The notes: generated from the sequence alone by a model not told the origin. Shown: positions 1 to 13,684, counted from the first letter of the stretch. The stretch: DNA of 64,000 nt from Sternotherus odoratus (GCA_032164245.1 JAVMKO010000003.1:34657390-34721389), one strand, 5' to 3'. Translations and numbers: made by a program.

Positions 1-559
1 AAAGACAGAGGTTATGCTGGTGGGCAGAGGAGAGCATTTGGAATAGATTTTAGCCAAAGTGCAGTCTCCGTTCATTGAAGTGCACATCCACAACTGGCTA
101 CATAATTCCATAGTTTAGAGGTGCTCTTGCAATTTCTTGCTGAAGCTCAGTTCTCCCATAGAAGTATTCATGAGCAATGCTTTCTACCATCTCTCGTTAG
201 CTAGGAGATTTCATCCCATCCTGGAAAATGACTACCTGTCCTCAGTAATCCATGACTCTGTTATCTTATATCTGGGCTACACTACAATATGCCAGGACCT
301 GAAGCTTTCAGTGCATAGAAAACTCCAAATGGTATAGAGTGATGCAGTACATCTCCTCAGCAACACAGACACCATGAGTACATCAGTCTTGTCCTCTGCC
401 ATCTACAGTGGCTTCCAAGAGAATTCTGAATCAAGTTCAAGGTTTTATTCCTTATCTTCAAGGCACTCCATGGGCCAAGGAGATCAATAAGACACCCTAA
501 ATCTCCATGATCAAAGTCTGATCAGAGTTGTAGACCAGCTGTCTGGGTTTCACCTCCAA
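1..559. other. Unassigned non-coding DNA
   Basis: No gene recognised. The longest open frame, 66 codons at 137-337, has no recognisable domain or exon signals and is most likely chance. Parts of 370-480 have the feel of an old interspersed repeat, but I cannot name a family. Confidence 0.5.
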
Positions 560-845
560 CAGTCCTGTGCCACTTCCCAGTGGCTGGTAGGGGAACCCAG
601 GCCCTCCCTCTACATGGGATTCTAGTCCAGGAACCCTAAAACCAGTGGCCAAGGTCTACACAGTGCCTCTCTTTGCTGCAGTTTCCCTGGCTTCTTCCTA
701 CCCTGACTTCTCAGGCTTTCTTTCCCTGCAATTCCTCTGGGGTTGACCCTTCTTCCAGGACTAAGATCACAAGGCTTATTCTCCCTACTGGGGTTTCTTC
801 CTTTCCACCTCTCTGCTTCCACAGGTCAACTGTAGACTCTCTCCC
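560..845. repeat. Possible old LTR-like or other interspersed repeat fragment
   Basis: A C/T-rich, moderately GC-rich stretch, unlike the AT-rich surroundings, that resembles a pyrimidine-rich repeat I associate with turtle genomes. No target duplication or clear TG/CA ends are visible. The overlapping small frames on both strands are a by-product of low stop density in this composition. Identity is a weak impression only. Confidence 0.25.
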
Positions 846-3800
846 TGCAGACCTCTACTACTACAAATTTCCAGGGACGGATTATGACATTCCGAGACCC
901 TCAGTTATGTCAAATGTAAGAGGCCCCATATAATAAAAATAATAATTTATTATTTTCACAGAAAGGACATTGAATATATAAACACGAAAGCTTTATATCT
1001 ACATATATACAAAGGGAAAGTTGTAAAAATAGGAGAATAATCATTTTGAGCAGCCCTCTCTGTAACAATGACATCATGGCAGAAATAAATTTTAGACAAA
1101 TTATTTGAACTAATTACATATATAAGTAAAGTAGAAGTGAACAATACAATATAAAAATACAAAATAAAAAATACAATAAAGAATACAATTTACTAGAAGA
1201 GTTCTCAGGAAATTTTTCTTCTCTGTTGGAGCATCTAAATTGTGAAATTCCTTGTCTGATTACACAATGAGACTCTTATAGGCTGTAAGATGGCAACAGA
1301 GGATACAAGAGGCAATTGAGGATATAGATGAGGATAACTCATCAAGCTTAAAGCTCAATTATTAGTTATTTTTATATGAATACACCCAGGCAATAAGCAA
1401 ACCATCATAAAATTGTATGTGGGTTGTATTTTTCCACTACATTGATAATTTTTTTTGTTTTTATATAAGGTTATGCTGAATTACCTAATATTGGTACTAA
1501 AATTAGTAGCAGAAAGGTGTTAATTGAAACAAGTAAAAAAATTAATTTTATATTATAAATATTGAGATTTATATATCTATACAACAAATAATATTTTTAT
1601 TATAATAGATATACCAAAAACGTGTTATTTTATCAGGATATTTCTGTGAAAGTTAGTGCTATTTTATCTATATTTTCACAGGAAAAAAAGAGAGGATATA
1701 TTCTGATTTAATTTTCGCTATGAAACAATAATAGTTGGGGTTTTTCTTTTGCCATACTATAAAAATACAATGTATTATGCATATAATGTGATTTCTAAGT
1801 CCATCTAAGAATTTTTAATAGAATACTACCTGGACTAAAATATTATCTTGCACACACCAAACCGGACGAGCTGAAAATCCCAGTTTTTTTCTAGGAAGAC
1901 ATCTCTCTTAGCATTCGCTTCTCTATCCTCCTGGGTTTCCCCCAGGACCACTAATTAATCTCAAGTAAATACCTTGGACACACAGAGTGACAACAAGCTA
2001 TATGTGTGAAAGAGAAAGAATTACCAGAAAAAAAGACTGGTAATCTCTAGACGGGCATTGAGAAAGCAAATATAATAAATAGTATAGGCTTTAATAGCCT
2101 ATAAATCATATATGCACAGAATTTGAAATAACTTGCTCACCAAGTACTAAGAATATTTTGATATATATGTATATCTTCCTTCACTTTTCTCAAAATCCTC
2201 TATTTATCCTTTCATCAGCACTCTCTGATATTTACTGTGAAGGTTCCCGAAACTGACGGAGTGAAGCCAGTACAAATTTATCCTCCTCAAGATCCACTTG
2301 ACCCAAGTCCATAAGACAATCACCTGCAAACTCAGTCATGTGAAGCATGGATAGAGAATGAAGCAGAACGCGGCATGCTCACTAAAATACACTATTGTAT
2401 ATATGTACAGCTCAAAAGACAAAAGAACATGCTAACATATGAGTATGAGCTTGGCCGGATGCGTCATGACATTGCTGTCTCTGAACTCACATTTTTCCCG
2501 ATTTTATTGGTAGTGATATTATTTATTTATTTAAATGGGTTATGAAGGCACGGTCAGAATTTTTCCAGTAGCAGCTGGCCAACAAAATGCTGCCTTATGA
2601 AACGTATAGCAGACTTACTCATAGAAATATTAATTTTACAATAGTAATTATCATTTTTTCTCAGCCCTGGCCTCCCATCTGTCAATCATGAACAATTAGT
2701 GAAGGGTAATGGTAGGGTGTTTCTGTAGCCAGATGTGTATATTTTTGTCATATTTGAACAAAGATGTCTATATTCAGAGACAATCTTCTTTTTCCAATAT
2801 CTCTTTCTTTTATCCACCAATTTTGAAATGGAGTCAGCTCTTTCTTTTTTAGAGGCCCTAATCTGTAGTTTAGTTAGCTTATACCTTTAACCAGCATTGC
2901 AAACTTCCTCTCTTTATATTCCTTAACCAGCTTCTCCTGCTGGTCTTCATCAGAAATTAGTGTTTATAAATCCCCAGAACTATGTCCAGGTGTGATTTAG
3001 AAGGTTAAGTGCCTGTCTGGGAACATTTTTATCCCTTCTGGGCTGGTGTGGGATAAACACTCTATCTCAGATGTCAGATGTTAGGAGCAGGACCATTTGT
3101 TTAGCTATGCTTTTATATTAGAATGAATGGTTGAAGTAGACTATGCTATTAGTTTGGTTTTTAAATGTATGAATTTTAACCAGTTGCCATCTCTTTAATA
3201 TAGTTATTTCTAACTGTTGTTGGCTTGGAGAATATATTCTTTATCTTCATTTATTGCAAGTGTGTTTAACTAGCTACTAGTTCTGTTTCAACTATCAGTT
3301 CTGTTGCATGCAATAATACAAACTGGACATAGGAAGATAATTTTTCAAATGTGCGTTCCTAAATTGTGATGCTAAGAAATTTCACATCTAAAGCCTCGAT
3401 TTTTGGGGAGTAAATTACTGGGCAATATTGTGCTTATAACCTGAGTTATGCATAAACACTTGGATTTGGCATGCCATTCTCGTGTGCATTGTTTAGGTGC
3501 ATTTGAAAATGTACCTAGCATCTTACTGCCTTACTACATATTCCTTTCCACTGGGTGGCAAAGCTTGCCTAATCTTGTGTAAATAATTGTTTTTCCAATT
3601 CATCGAGTATTAAGAGTTCTAAATGTTTTTCAATTTCCTATTTATCTATTAGAAACCTATGAAAAAAGCACTTTGGGAAAATAAGAAATGTAGCTTATGT
3701 GGGCAGTGGTTTATTGAAAATAACAAAGCATAGCCATTCTTTCTACTTTCCCTAAGAGAAAGCCAGGCATCACAATTCTTACTAAAAACCAAAGATGTAC

Positions 3801-4133
3801 TGTACTGATCATTACATAGCCTTTATCTACTAATAAGAAAATAATTAAGGGTCTAGATCCTGCAACCTTTTGCATCCCATTGATGGGAAAAGATTACAAA
3901 GTCAGGCCCTAAACTGGTTTGGCATGATTTGTTTTTGACAAATCCATGTTACATACTATTTACCTTAACTTTCCTTAGGGGCTCACGGATTCTTTATTGG
4001 TAGGAGTGATGAAATCACAGAATATTGTTGGAGTGATGCATAATTTTTCAAGCCACATGTAGGTAGAACAATTGCATTAGAAACTATTAAACTTTTTAAA
4101 TGGCAAGTAAAAAGCAACCAATTAGACAGAAAG
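846..4133. other. Unassigned AT-rich intergenic DNA
   Basis: Strongly AT-rich with many A and T runs, especially 930-2200. No open frame of note, no structured RNA and no recognisable repeat boundary. Ancient decayed repeats are likely but cannot be assigned by eye. Confidence 0.5.
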
Positions 4134-4360
4134 ACCTTGATCCAGCAAGACATATAAACACGTGTTTAACTTGGAGATCAATGGGCCTACTCATGGGCCC
4201 AAATCTGCCAATTATTGACTACTTTGGCTCAAATCCAGCAAAGCAGTTAAGCAGGTGCTTACTATTAAGCAGGTATGCATCCAATTGAACATTTAAATCA
4301 ATGGGACCAGTCATATACCCATCTTAGCATGTGCTCAAATACTTTGCTGGATCAGGGCCT
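4134..4360. repeat. Palindromic MITE with a nested second copy
   Basis: The left end (CTTGATCCAGCAAG) is the reverse complement of the right end (CTTTGCTGGATCAGGG) with few mismatches. The interior shows the alternating 'aatgggcctactcat' and 'caatgggaccagtcat' halves of a palindrome. A second internal copy of the end motif (ATCCAGCAAAGCAGTTAAG, about 4232) suggests one copy inserted into another. I recognise the motif as a widespread amniote palindromic repeat but cannot name the superfamily. The 62-codon open frame here (4100-4288) is not a gene. Confidence 0.6.
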
Positions 4361-7300
4361 AAGTGATCTAAAAGCATCTTAGAACTGGACATTAGGTTTT
4401 TGCAAATGAATGTTATTAAAATAAATGTGTAACATTCTGATAACTTCCAGTAAAATTACCATACATATTTAAAATTTTAAATGTTATGCTAGTGAATAGG
4501 ATTGGCTGCCAATATCCTTTGGAATATGTCCAAGGTTTCCTTACATGTGGGTATTGTGCAAGTATTGTTTATTGTATTCATAAAATTATAATGTTCTATG
4601 AAGATTCAGTGATTGTAACAAACTCTATAGAGCAGTTCAGAGACACACTATTACTAATGGACTCTATCCACCAGTTATACAGTATACTCTGAACCATTTT
4701 TAGCAGTCCCAGCAGGATTATTAAACCTCTGAAAGACGGTGAAGACTGCTCATAAATTTCTGGAAGGCAGAATATTTGTGGGGGTTTTACTGCCAGCTTC
4801 AATAATTCCACTGATAAGGTCCAGTCTGGGAGGATGACTGAGCAAACTCAGTGGAATGATGATTGTCTTTCTCATATCCACTAGTTTTCTGGAACCCACC
4901 CCTGAAAACTCATCACAGCAGATTTCTTAATTAACATTTGATTTGTTATTTAAGCAGTCTCAATAGTTTTTTTCTAAAGCATTCATCTATGTTTTCCCCT
5001 CAACCATAAACATTTTCAGCCTAATGGTAAGACTGCACGCTACAGCAATTACTGTCTTACCTGCTGCATGACAGTTTGGCAGACTTAATAAATCTTCCGA
5101 GAACAGTTATTTTTGAAAGTGTACACAGCTAAATTCAAAGCATATTTAAGATGCTTCAGAACTGAAGAAGAAAAGAAAAAAAACAACTAACCCTGCACTC
5201 TCTGTAATAAGGCACACCACGGAACATCAAGCTGCAACATTTAAAGCACTTAGAATAATTTTGGATCTACCCCCCTCCACTTTTTCTTAGAAAGGAGCCA
5301 AACTTGGAACAGTGAAGTGCTGAAGGGAACAGATGACAGCTCCTCTGCCTTGTTTCCCCAGAAGCCCCTCTGCAAGTATCCTGTGGGACGGGGGTTGTAT
5401 GAGACAAGAAAGGGTAGGACACAGGGGAGGAAAGTTCTCCGTTATATCACCCTCCCACACCCAATTAACCTCACAAGGATTTTGCGGTGTAAAATAATGT
5501 AGTCTAGGAACTTATTATCCTCTGTTCTGTGGAAACCCCCTGAAGGGACACTGGGGAAATGAGTTAGTGGAGATAAGAAGGCTCCCTAAAGTGCTATGCT
5601 GTGCTGCCAAGGAAGGAGCAGGCAGGCGAGATTAGTGCCCCAGGCAGAGATTAGCATGGTTCTCAGGGGCGTGTGCTAGTCTAATGGTTTGAACACACTG
5701 TTTCAAGGGGCACTGGACTCCTCTGAACAAAAGATTTGGTTTAAAAGCCCATGAGCTGAAATTTAGTGAGATACACATCCCCCATGTGAATTTTCCCATC
5801 ATGTAGGAGATGATCTATCCCATTATTTGTAGGTGGTTTCAGGATGATTGTTTCCAATTTTCTTTTTAATTTTCACTGCAGTGAACCTGCTTTTGCTAGG
5901 GAAATCTTGTTAAATATTCTTTTAATTTATGACAAATTAGCCAGACACAGTAGAAACACATGAGAAAAAAAAAAGATCACATACTGGTTGGGAAGAGAAA
6001 ATAACCTCTCAATGAAGAAAACCTGACACACTTCCAACAACAGCTTTGAAAAGATCAGTGGAAACTTATTTAGTAAAAAGAGCAGTTAAACTATGCTCCA
6101 CAGATACACTGCTGGCAGAAGAACTGTGCACAATGGGGAAATCAATACAACTGATTGGGCATCTAAAATGGATGCTGAACAGAAGCATCAGGAATGCTTA
6201 CAAACCAAATAACAGCCTGAAGAAAAGAAGGAAGTGATTGACATGGCATGCATTTGGAAACAATGAAGAACTCAAAAGAATAGTGGAAGAGAGTGACATC
6301 AGAACATTGCTCTATAAAGGGCAACACCTCCAAGGTAGCCTGAGCATGGCCTAAAGAGAGACTCCTGCCTAAACAGAAAGGAATCAAATTGGCAGCTTTC
6401 AACACTATATATATAATAAATTTATATAAAAAAATACTACTTCTAGGGACAGGAATTGATAGATCAGCTTGTACATAACAGATTTTTCTGCTGGCTTTGT
6501 TATGTGTATCTTCAAATATGGGCCATGTTCTTGGTAGTGTGGTTATTGTTATGCTGTAGTTGGTGAAATCTCATTGAAGCTGATGGCCAGAACTGCTACC
6601 CTTCATTCAGAATCTGTGTAAAAAACCCAATTACACTCTCCTTTATGGACTAGATAGCTGAAATAGGAGCATCCTCCCAAAACACAATCCACACAGGATC
6701 ATTCAGGAATCTGAGTTATATGGATGGAGGGTTTTCCTTGGAGTCTGAATGCAAAAAGCATAAGGCTGGGTATTTTTTGCAGGAGGTGTGGATGTATGAA
6801 AGTAGTAGCAGGAAACAGTGCTTACGTACATGGAGAAGGAAGCAAGAAAAAAACAAAGATAGCAAGAAAAACACCTTCCGTGTGAACCCTGTGAAAAAAC
6901 TAAGAGAGAGAAAGCTTTTCAGTAAAGTGTTGGCTGAAGGAAGCCTGGAACTGCAAGCAAAGAAATTGTCACCTGAGTGAGTCCTAATGTTTCCAGAGAA
7001 ACAGAACTTTGCGTACATTCTCTGTAAATAAAAATGATTGCCTCAAAGAAATACAGGACTTTCAGCATCATTTTCTTTTCCTAGCAGAAATAATCTGCAA
7101 GCCCTCAAATGTTGACTGACTGCTTGGGGCAAAAGGGGCAATGTTAATGTTCCATCAAACAGCAAAAATCCTCTCGTAAGTAGGCAGCCCCCATATTTAT
7201 TGAGAGAAAGAGTGTCAAGACAGAGAAGTAAGAACATATGAAACTTTTTCCTGGTTCTGACACTTATTCCTCCTCTGGTATTGCAGGCAATTTATCCTTA

Positions 7301-7587
7301 TTGTCTCAGTTTTGCTGTATGCAAGATGGTAACATTGTTATTAGCACTATGTGTTAATGTTGTTTGATCCTACTTGGTTTGCGTACAACTGACCAAGGTG
7401 CCATATGCATTTTTGTTGAGCCAAGGAGCCAAAATTCATTAATACTTATCTTTCAAGGAAATGGTATGGTAAAAGTCAGCAAAAACAAATAACATTATGA
7501 TAAAATGTATAGTCAGAGAAAGGCAAGATAGCAAGAATAACTACAGTACATTGATCTCCATCAAGAGTGAATGTTAATTATTAGACT
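4361..7587. other. Unassigned non-coding DNA
   Basis: No repeat boundary or gene can be supported. Open frames of 60-100 codons at 5317, 6046, 6163, 6716 and 6720 lack family motifs. Those at 6716 and 6720 lie opposite each other in A-rich sequence, which is typical of chance frames. Confidence 0.5.
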
Positions 7588-7865
7588 AATGGTCAAATTT
7601 TCAAAAACACAAAAGTGACTTAGCCTCCTAAGTCCCATTTTCAAATGTTACTTAAGCACTTTTGAAAATTTTACTAGGCACCTATCTGCATGTTTAGTCA
7701 CCAAAATACCTTTAAAAAATCATCCATTTGTGCCTGAGTGTCTTACTCTGATTGATTGCAAAGCCTGGATGCTTTTGAAAATCCCACAACATTCTGATCT
7801 GCATCTTAAGAACCTAAATATCGGTTCCTAAGCCTATATTTTAAAGATACCTAGGCACTGATGCA
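7588..7865. repeat. Degenerate palindromic MITE-like repeat
   Basis: The segment repeatedly alternates 'attttcaaaa'-type and 'ttttgaaaat'-type blocks joined by 'cctaagt' and 'acttag' pieces, giving a long imperfect inverted repeat. The pattern matches a common amniote palindromic repeat class. Ends are eroded and no target duplication is visible. Confidence 0.5.
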
Positions 7866-7894
7866 CTCAACTGATGCACTCTCAAACTAATTCT

Positions 7895-8527
7895 GTTTGG
7901 ATCACAAACTAAATATATGTCAACAATATAATACTGTTGCAAAATAAACCAAGCATAATTCGGGGATGTATTAGCAGGAGTATTGTAAGCAAGACACAAG
8001 AAGTAATTCTTCCACTCTACTCAGCACTGATAAGTACTGTGTCCAGTTCTGGGCACCACACTTCAGGAAAGATGTGAAAAAACTGGAGGAAGTCAGAAGA
8101 GAGCAACAAAAATCACTAAAGGTCTGGAAAATATGACCTACAAGAAAAGATTGGAGAAAATTGGGTTTGGTTAATCTGGAGAAGAGAAGAAAATAGTCTT
8201 CAAGTCTGTAAAAGCATGTCATAAAGAGGACGGTGATAAATTGTTCTCCTTATCCACTGAACACAGGAAAAGAAGTAATGGGTTTAAATTGTATCAAGGC
8301 AGATTTAGGTTAGACGTTAGGAAAAACTTTCTAAGTATAAAAGTAGTTAAGCACTGGAACAAATTACCTAGGGAGTTTTTGGAATTTCCGTCATTGGAGT
8401 TTTTTAAGCACAAGTTAGATAAACACCTGTCAGGGATAGTCTATAATACTTAGTCCTGCCTCAGTGCAGGGGACTGAACTAGATGACCTATCAAGGTCCC
8501 TTCTAGTCCTACATTTCTATGATACTA
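7895..8527 (+). mobile_element. CR1 LINE, 5'-truncated 3' end
   Basis: Non-LTR retrotransposon remnant. The + strand encodes the end of a CR1 reverse transcriptase ORF. The piece at 8241-8453 reads with the characteristic HRKRSNGFKLYQGRFRLDVR block followed by VVKHWNKLPRE and a LDKHLSG-type end. The element finishes with the usual CR1 3' terminus ('ggtcccttctagtcct', then 'ttctatgat' repeats). Upstream, the frame is broken by point changes. Like most CR1 copies it is truncated at the 5' end. It is not functional. Confidence 0.9.
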
Positions 8528-10624
8528 TGATCCCTAACAGAAATATGAAAATATGCAATTTTACAATTTGTCAATCCTGCAGGACCAGACAATACAAAAG
8601 CAGACAGTACTACATAGATATAGCATGCTAGGGTGGAGGTAACAGTAATAGAACTGGAGAAGACACACAAATAAAGAGAAGTGAGGTGGGGACTGTAACT
8701 TTTGGCCATTTTTGCAATCTGACTTGTTCCAAAAATTATTTGCTCTCTGCTGAATATTTCAAATAACTGTAAAGCAAATACAACAATGAAGTGACCAAAG
8801 ACCGTTTGCATCAGCCTTGTGGAGCTGGTTATTATAGGTTAGTCTCCCAGCAATGGTAAGGGGTGAAGAGAACTCCAATTTACCCTGTACTTTGCAGTTC
8901 CAGCGTCAGGCTCTGAACTTAAGGGAATGTGTTTGCTCATCAAACTCCTCAGTGACTATTTCCTCCCTCTCTAGTTGGACAAAGTATCTGTCTGTGACTC
9001 TCTGGGACAGAGCAAGAGTATAAATGGTTTGAAAACCCTCCCGTGTTCTTAGGATCCTATTCCCCCATCAAACAAAGAGAAAGCAAAGCAAGATGCAGCG
9101 AACAAACACCTCTGGATCCCTTTTCTTTCTCAGAATAGAGATAAAAGTAAAGCCTTTAACCAGGCAGTAAATTGACACTGGCTCACAACAAACATGGCTG
9201 TTTGCTGAAATTAGTAGCATGATGTCTTTGAGGTGAAACCCATCTGCTATCCAGTCACTGAATTGTTCCATCCTCCTTACATTTAGCTAACACTCTCTTT
9301 TATGGGGCCCAGGCTAATAGGTTTCCTGCTCCTACTGGTTATCTCTCACATCTTCATACGGAACCATGGCCTGAAGCTTGGGTCACTCTGCCTGTTTCTG
9401 GGACTCTGAAAGGTTGCAACAAGGGGATAACATAAGAGCAACAGAAAGGAAAACAATAACTTTTGAAATGTATGTATCATTTATTTTTTCAAAGAGACTT
9501 CTATGCATGACTGATGGCATCTGATCTCAAAAATGGTTGCACAACACCATCTCTAATCTCTCTTTGTACAGAGCAGGGATTTCTCATTTCACATATGGAG
9601 CCTGATCCTTCTCCCTCTGAAATGGAGTTTTGCCTTAATCATCGTATAGTATACATCCATATTATCACCCATATTCTTAATTTAAAGGCTAGAAAATGCA
9701 TGTTATCATCCAAGATGAGAACACAAGGCATGGGATTTAATGTCCTATAAGCAACTTTAACTAGTGTAATGAACATAAACATTGTGAATGATATCCACTG
9801 GTAACACAGTAGAAGATGATATGATTTCACTAATTAGCATTTCATCATAAGGATAATATGCATTATTCTATTGCTTTAATTATTTTAAAGGAAAGTGTTT
9901 GCAAGTGTGGTTTAATGTTGGATTTTTTATTTAGATCAGCCTTGCAAAACTGTCATGCAAATTTTCTAACACAGACATAAAATCTACTAGCCCACTCTTT
10001 ACTCTTTACAGTGGTGGAAATGATAAAACAAAGATACTTTAATCACCCGTCAAACACAATTTATACTGAGTGAGTGGTGAGTGGAATTTGTAAAGATTTA
10101 GACAAACACATTCTCTTTAAAGTCAAGGTAGGCTCCACCTATAAAGTTTCAGATCCAAATTTCAAACACCCCACAATTCCAGACTATTTGAATGGTGAAT
10201 GTTGGTTTGAGTACTCACTTTAAAATTAGTCACTGTGACATGCAAAGAACTGGAAAAAGAAAGTACTAAATTAATCTTATCTGTGAAATAGATTGGACCC
10301 ATCTCGGCATGAAATCAAATATTCCCAAGGAACATCAAGCTGTAGCTTAGAGTTTAGGATGTTTATGGACTAGTGTTGCTATTGACTTGATTGTTTATGG
10401 CACTATTTGTGCCAAATGTTCCTCTCCATTACACTGAGACAACCCAGTGTAACTTGTCAACCTATGTCAGTGGTGCACCTCAGAGTAGAATTTTGCTTTG
10501 TGTTGTTCTGTATTTGTTTACAAAACAAATTCTTAGAAATGATTTTTTTCTGTCCAAGACAACTCCTGTAGCTGATATATGAAGTAAATATCAAAAGATA
10601 CACACTTTTGGTCATTTCAAAGTT
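8528..10624. other. Unassigned non-coding DNA
   Basis: No recognisable gene, repeat boundary or RNA. Open frames of 63-100 codons (8509, 9068, 9514, 9639) carry no family motifs and lie on both strands. Confidence 0.5.
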
Positions 10625-10712
10625 TGGCCCAGAGGCACAGTGGTTAGAGATAGAAGTGACCTCTCCAATCACTCAGTCCATCCTCTTGCCAGTGCAGGAA
10701 TAAAATCAAAGA
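10625..10712 (-). repeat. Possible CR1 3'-end fragment
   Basis: The stretch 'gaagtgacctctccaatcac' followed by 'cagtccatcctcttgccagtg' resembles the reverse complement of a CR1 3' end (AGTCCATCC and GCCAGTGCAGG are typical). It is too short and diverged to be sure. Confidence 0.35.
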
Positions 10713-12919
10713 AATTAGAGATGTCACTTTGAGAAAGGATTTCATTGTACTAGACAACATAAGCTGAGAAGTGGTAGAGTGGTCTCAGATTCTATACAAA
10801 GCGTAAAACAATCAATAAAAAAATGATATTAAAATACATTTCATTTCTGCCTTTTTTACACAAAGAAATTCAAATCAATATGACAGAACCCACTTAGCAG
10901 AATACCTGATAAAAATAAACATTGTATTTACCAAACCAAACATTTGCAGAGGTGTGGCTTAACAAAAGTCTCCTTTGGTCAATATCTTCGTTTTAATTTT
11001 AGACATAATGAAATATTAGTGGAAGACAGAAGAAATAAGCCAAGAATGCTCCTCAGAGATAAAACAGTTCCAGGTTGTGTCTATTCAGCTTCAAAATAGA
11101 GAGCCTGTTTTAATCAATTTCTTTGAATTTTAAATGTTTTGTTCACTGCTTTAGTATTAGTATCTCTTCTGTCCAAATAAATTGCCTCCCTGAGTCTCCC
11201 AATGTCATTTTTTTAAAGACAGTTTGACAGCATAGCTTGGAGACCAGAAGCTGAAGGACTACTCAAGGAGCTCAGCGACCATGGCTGATCTTCATGCAGG
11301 ATCTGGGTGCAGGCAGACACTGGGCTTTAACATAGTGGCACAGCCACAGAAAATCAACTGCCAGAACTATCAGAAATACTGTGAGGGTGAAGCTCTGGGT
11401 AAGCATGTTACAGCAGATTCAGACTGCGAAAGGCAAAAACCAGATAGCTAGAATTAAAAATAAAAGGGGGGGGGGGGATTTTCAAACCTGGCCACCATTT
11501 TTGTGGACATATATTTTCACCCACAATTAATTTCCAGGAAAACTGTGGGCGCAACATTTTGAGTCCAGTTCACTGAAGGTACAACAGTATATTCGCCAAA
11601 TAAAAGTGAACTTTTTGAAAGTCAGGCACTTTTTCAACAACTACCATAGAAATCATGTTACTGAGTCCAATTCTTCAACTGCTACCAATTCACTAAGTTA
11701 CTAACTAAAAGGAAAGTGTCTGATATGGAAAACATCTGCTTAGCAAATCACAATAAATGACGCCTCATGTCTCAAAACCCTTAGCACTTATGCTATTAAT
11801 TAAGTCGGATATTTTTAAGTATCTAAAAATCACCCTTTTCATTATTATTAGAGTGATGGTTGATAAACTGAATCAACAATTTATATATTTCCATTAAAGT
11901 TATTCCTTCTTCTGAATTATTTCTAAGAGATCAAGTACCTCAAGCAAAGTTTCTGTCATGAGAAAGAAATCACAGAAAGAGTAACCCTCAAACACCAAAC
12001 AGGGATTATTTAGACTTTTAGAGTAAGGACAATTTGTTATGGCAGGAGTCACCAAATCGTGCTGTTATACATAGTCTTAAAATATTTTATTTGTAGTGCC
12101 AAGTTTTTAGTCTTTGAAGAAATGCTGATTTTGTTAGTTTTCCCTTTTTGGGAAATAGAAGGATATTTTGCTTTTTGACTTAATCTGTTTAACTGCAGTA
12201 AATTCTTGAGATGGCATTGCTCCCTGGGAATCAGGCACTGGTGTTGGACTGAGATAATTGAAAGAAGAGATTGCCCCCATGCCATTTTTAATTATCTTTG
12301 TTCCAGGACTGCTATATATGTGTAAATAAAACAAGTTACAATGACAGTATACTATTGTGTCACAGATTTCTCTACCAATGACAAGCTGTCCTACAAGCTG
12401 TTCTAGTCTGTATCCCTGTGCTTCACTGTGGAACTTCTGCCTAGAACATTGCCCTGTCTCTCTTCTGTCTGCTTTGTGTTACAAATTTAAAGTCACAATA
12501 GACATATGCATACAGTTTCTGCTTCAGTAAAAATTAAATTGTTGGTATAAACTCTGCACACCATGGTACTTCCTGAGCTTCACTTTCTGTTTACATTCAA
12601 AGTGAGACTTGAATTATGTTTTATCTGAGTGTGGCTCAAAAGCGAGTATAATTGCCAAGTGGCAATCAAACCCATAAATCGTTCATCAAAACTCCACTCA
12701 CTCATCCTAAGCAGGAAAGGAAAGAATATTCTTGGCGTCCCCGGATAGGAGGTGCTTGGAAAAGAAAATTTGGTTTGAAACCTCCCCATTATCCCATTCC
12801 TACTGGCCCAGGACTTCCCACTTTCCTTTAAACCCCTCTCATCACCAGCAACTTCAGGGGAATTTAGCTGACCCCGTTCTCGCTCAACTTTTCAGGGTTC
12901 AGTCAGAAGACCCATGTAT
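10713..12919. other. Unassigned non-coding DNA with a 12-base G tract
   Basis: No gene recognised. A homopolymer G run lies at 11466-11477. The two minus-strand frames of 66-78 codons around 12049-12334 overlap each other in different frames and have no domain. Confidence 0.5.
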
Positions 12920-13676
12920 GGGTATGCCTTCACTACAGGACTAGGTCAATTTCCCTTAATTCGATTTTCTAAACTCGATTTTAGAAAATCAAATCAGTGT
13001 GTCCCCACCAGGAAAGCAGGTCGACAGTGGTCGACACTGTCTGTCCTAGAACTTTTGCAGGGGTCGACATAGCCCACATTGCACTTTGGGTAGGTAGCCC
13101 ACAGTGCAATGCGTGCCGGACCCCCCCCTGCCCAAGCAGCCCCGCGGACCCCCCCGCCCGCCTGAACAGACCCCCCGCTGGACACACCCCCCGCCAGCCC
13201 GAGGGGGGGGGAGCCGGTGCAGGGCTGCTTGGGCGAGCGGGTCAGCTGCCTGGTCAATTTCAGGTGAAATTGACCAGGCAGCTGACCCGCTCGCCCAAGC
13301 AGCCCCGCCCCGGACCCTCCGCCCGCCCGAGCAGCCCTGCGGACCCCCGCCCGCCCGCTCGAACAGCCCCCCCGCCGGACCCCCTCCCCCCGCCCGCCCG
13401 AGGGGGGGGAGCCGGTGCGGGGCTGCTTGGGCGAGTGGGGGGAGTCTGGGGGTCTGCTCGGAGGTTGGAGGCTTAACTTCAGATGCCTCTTCACTTACTC
13501 ACAGTAGACATAGAGAAGTCGATTTTAGCCTTACTTCTCTCATCAGGCAGGAGTTACAAATTCGATTTTGAGGGCCCTTTAAATCGACTTTAAGGGCATG
13601 TATGTGAAGACAGATACACCTTTAATTCGACCTAACATTGTTAAGGTCGAATTAAAGTGGTAGTGAAGACATGCCC
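12920..13676. mobile_element. Non-autonomous PIF/Harbinger element (MITE) with GC-rich core
   Basis: The ends are GGGTATGCCTTCACTAC and, inverted, GTAGTGAAGACATGCCC. They are flanked on both sides by TAT, a 3-bp target duplication of the length expected for PIF/Harbinger. About 190 bp at the left and 160 bp at the right match the corresponding ends of the 4.5-kb Harbinger at 17696-22193, including the GTCGACAGTG and AAATCGACTTTAAGGGCATG blocks. The autonomous genes are absent. The middle is instead a C/G-rich block (about 13110-13450) containing a large palindrome. Overlapping open frames of 155-166 codons on both strands are artefacts of this stop-poor composition. Confidence 0.9.
13222..13305. 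repeat. Perfect 41-bp-arm palindrome inside the Harbinger MITE
   Basis: Left arm 13222-13262 and right arm 13265-13305 are exact reverse complements separated by two G residues. This would form a 41-bp hairpin of about 60-65% GC. A partial third copy of the arm sequence (GGGGCTGCTTGGGCGAG) follows near 13420. The arms carry no mismatch, although the host MITE differs from its autonomous relative at many sites. Confidence 0.95.
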
Positions 13677-13684
13677 TATCTTTC

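Noticed and set aside
6716..7018. 100-codon minus-strand and 86-codon plus-strand frames
   Set aside because: Opposite strands of one A-rich stretch with no domain, splice or promoter support.
12994..13571. Three overlapping open frames of 155-166 codons on both strands
   Set aside because: They sit in a GC-rich, palindromic MITE core and read as proline/glycine/arginine repeats with no domain. Low stop density explains them.
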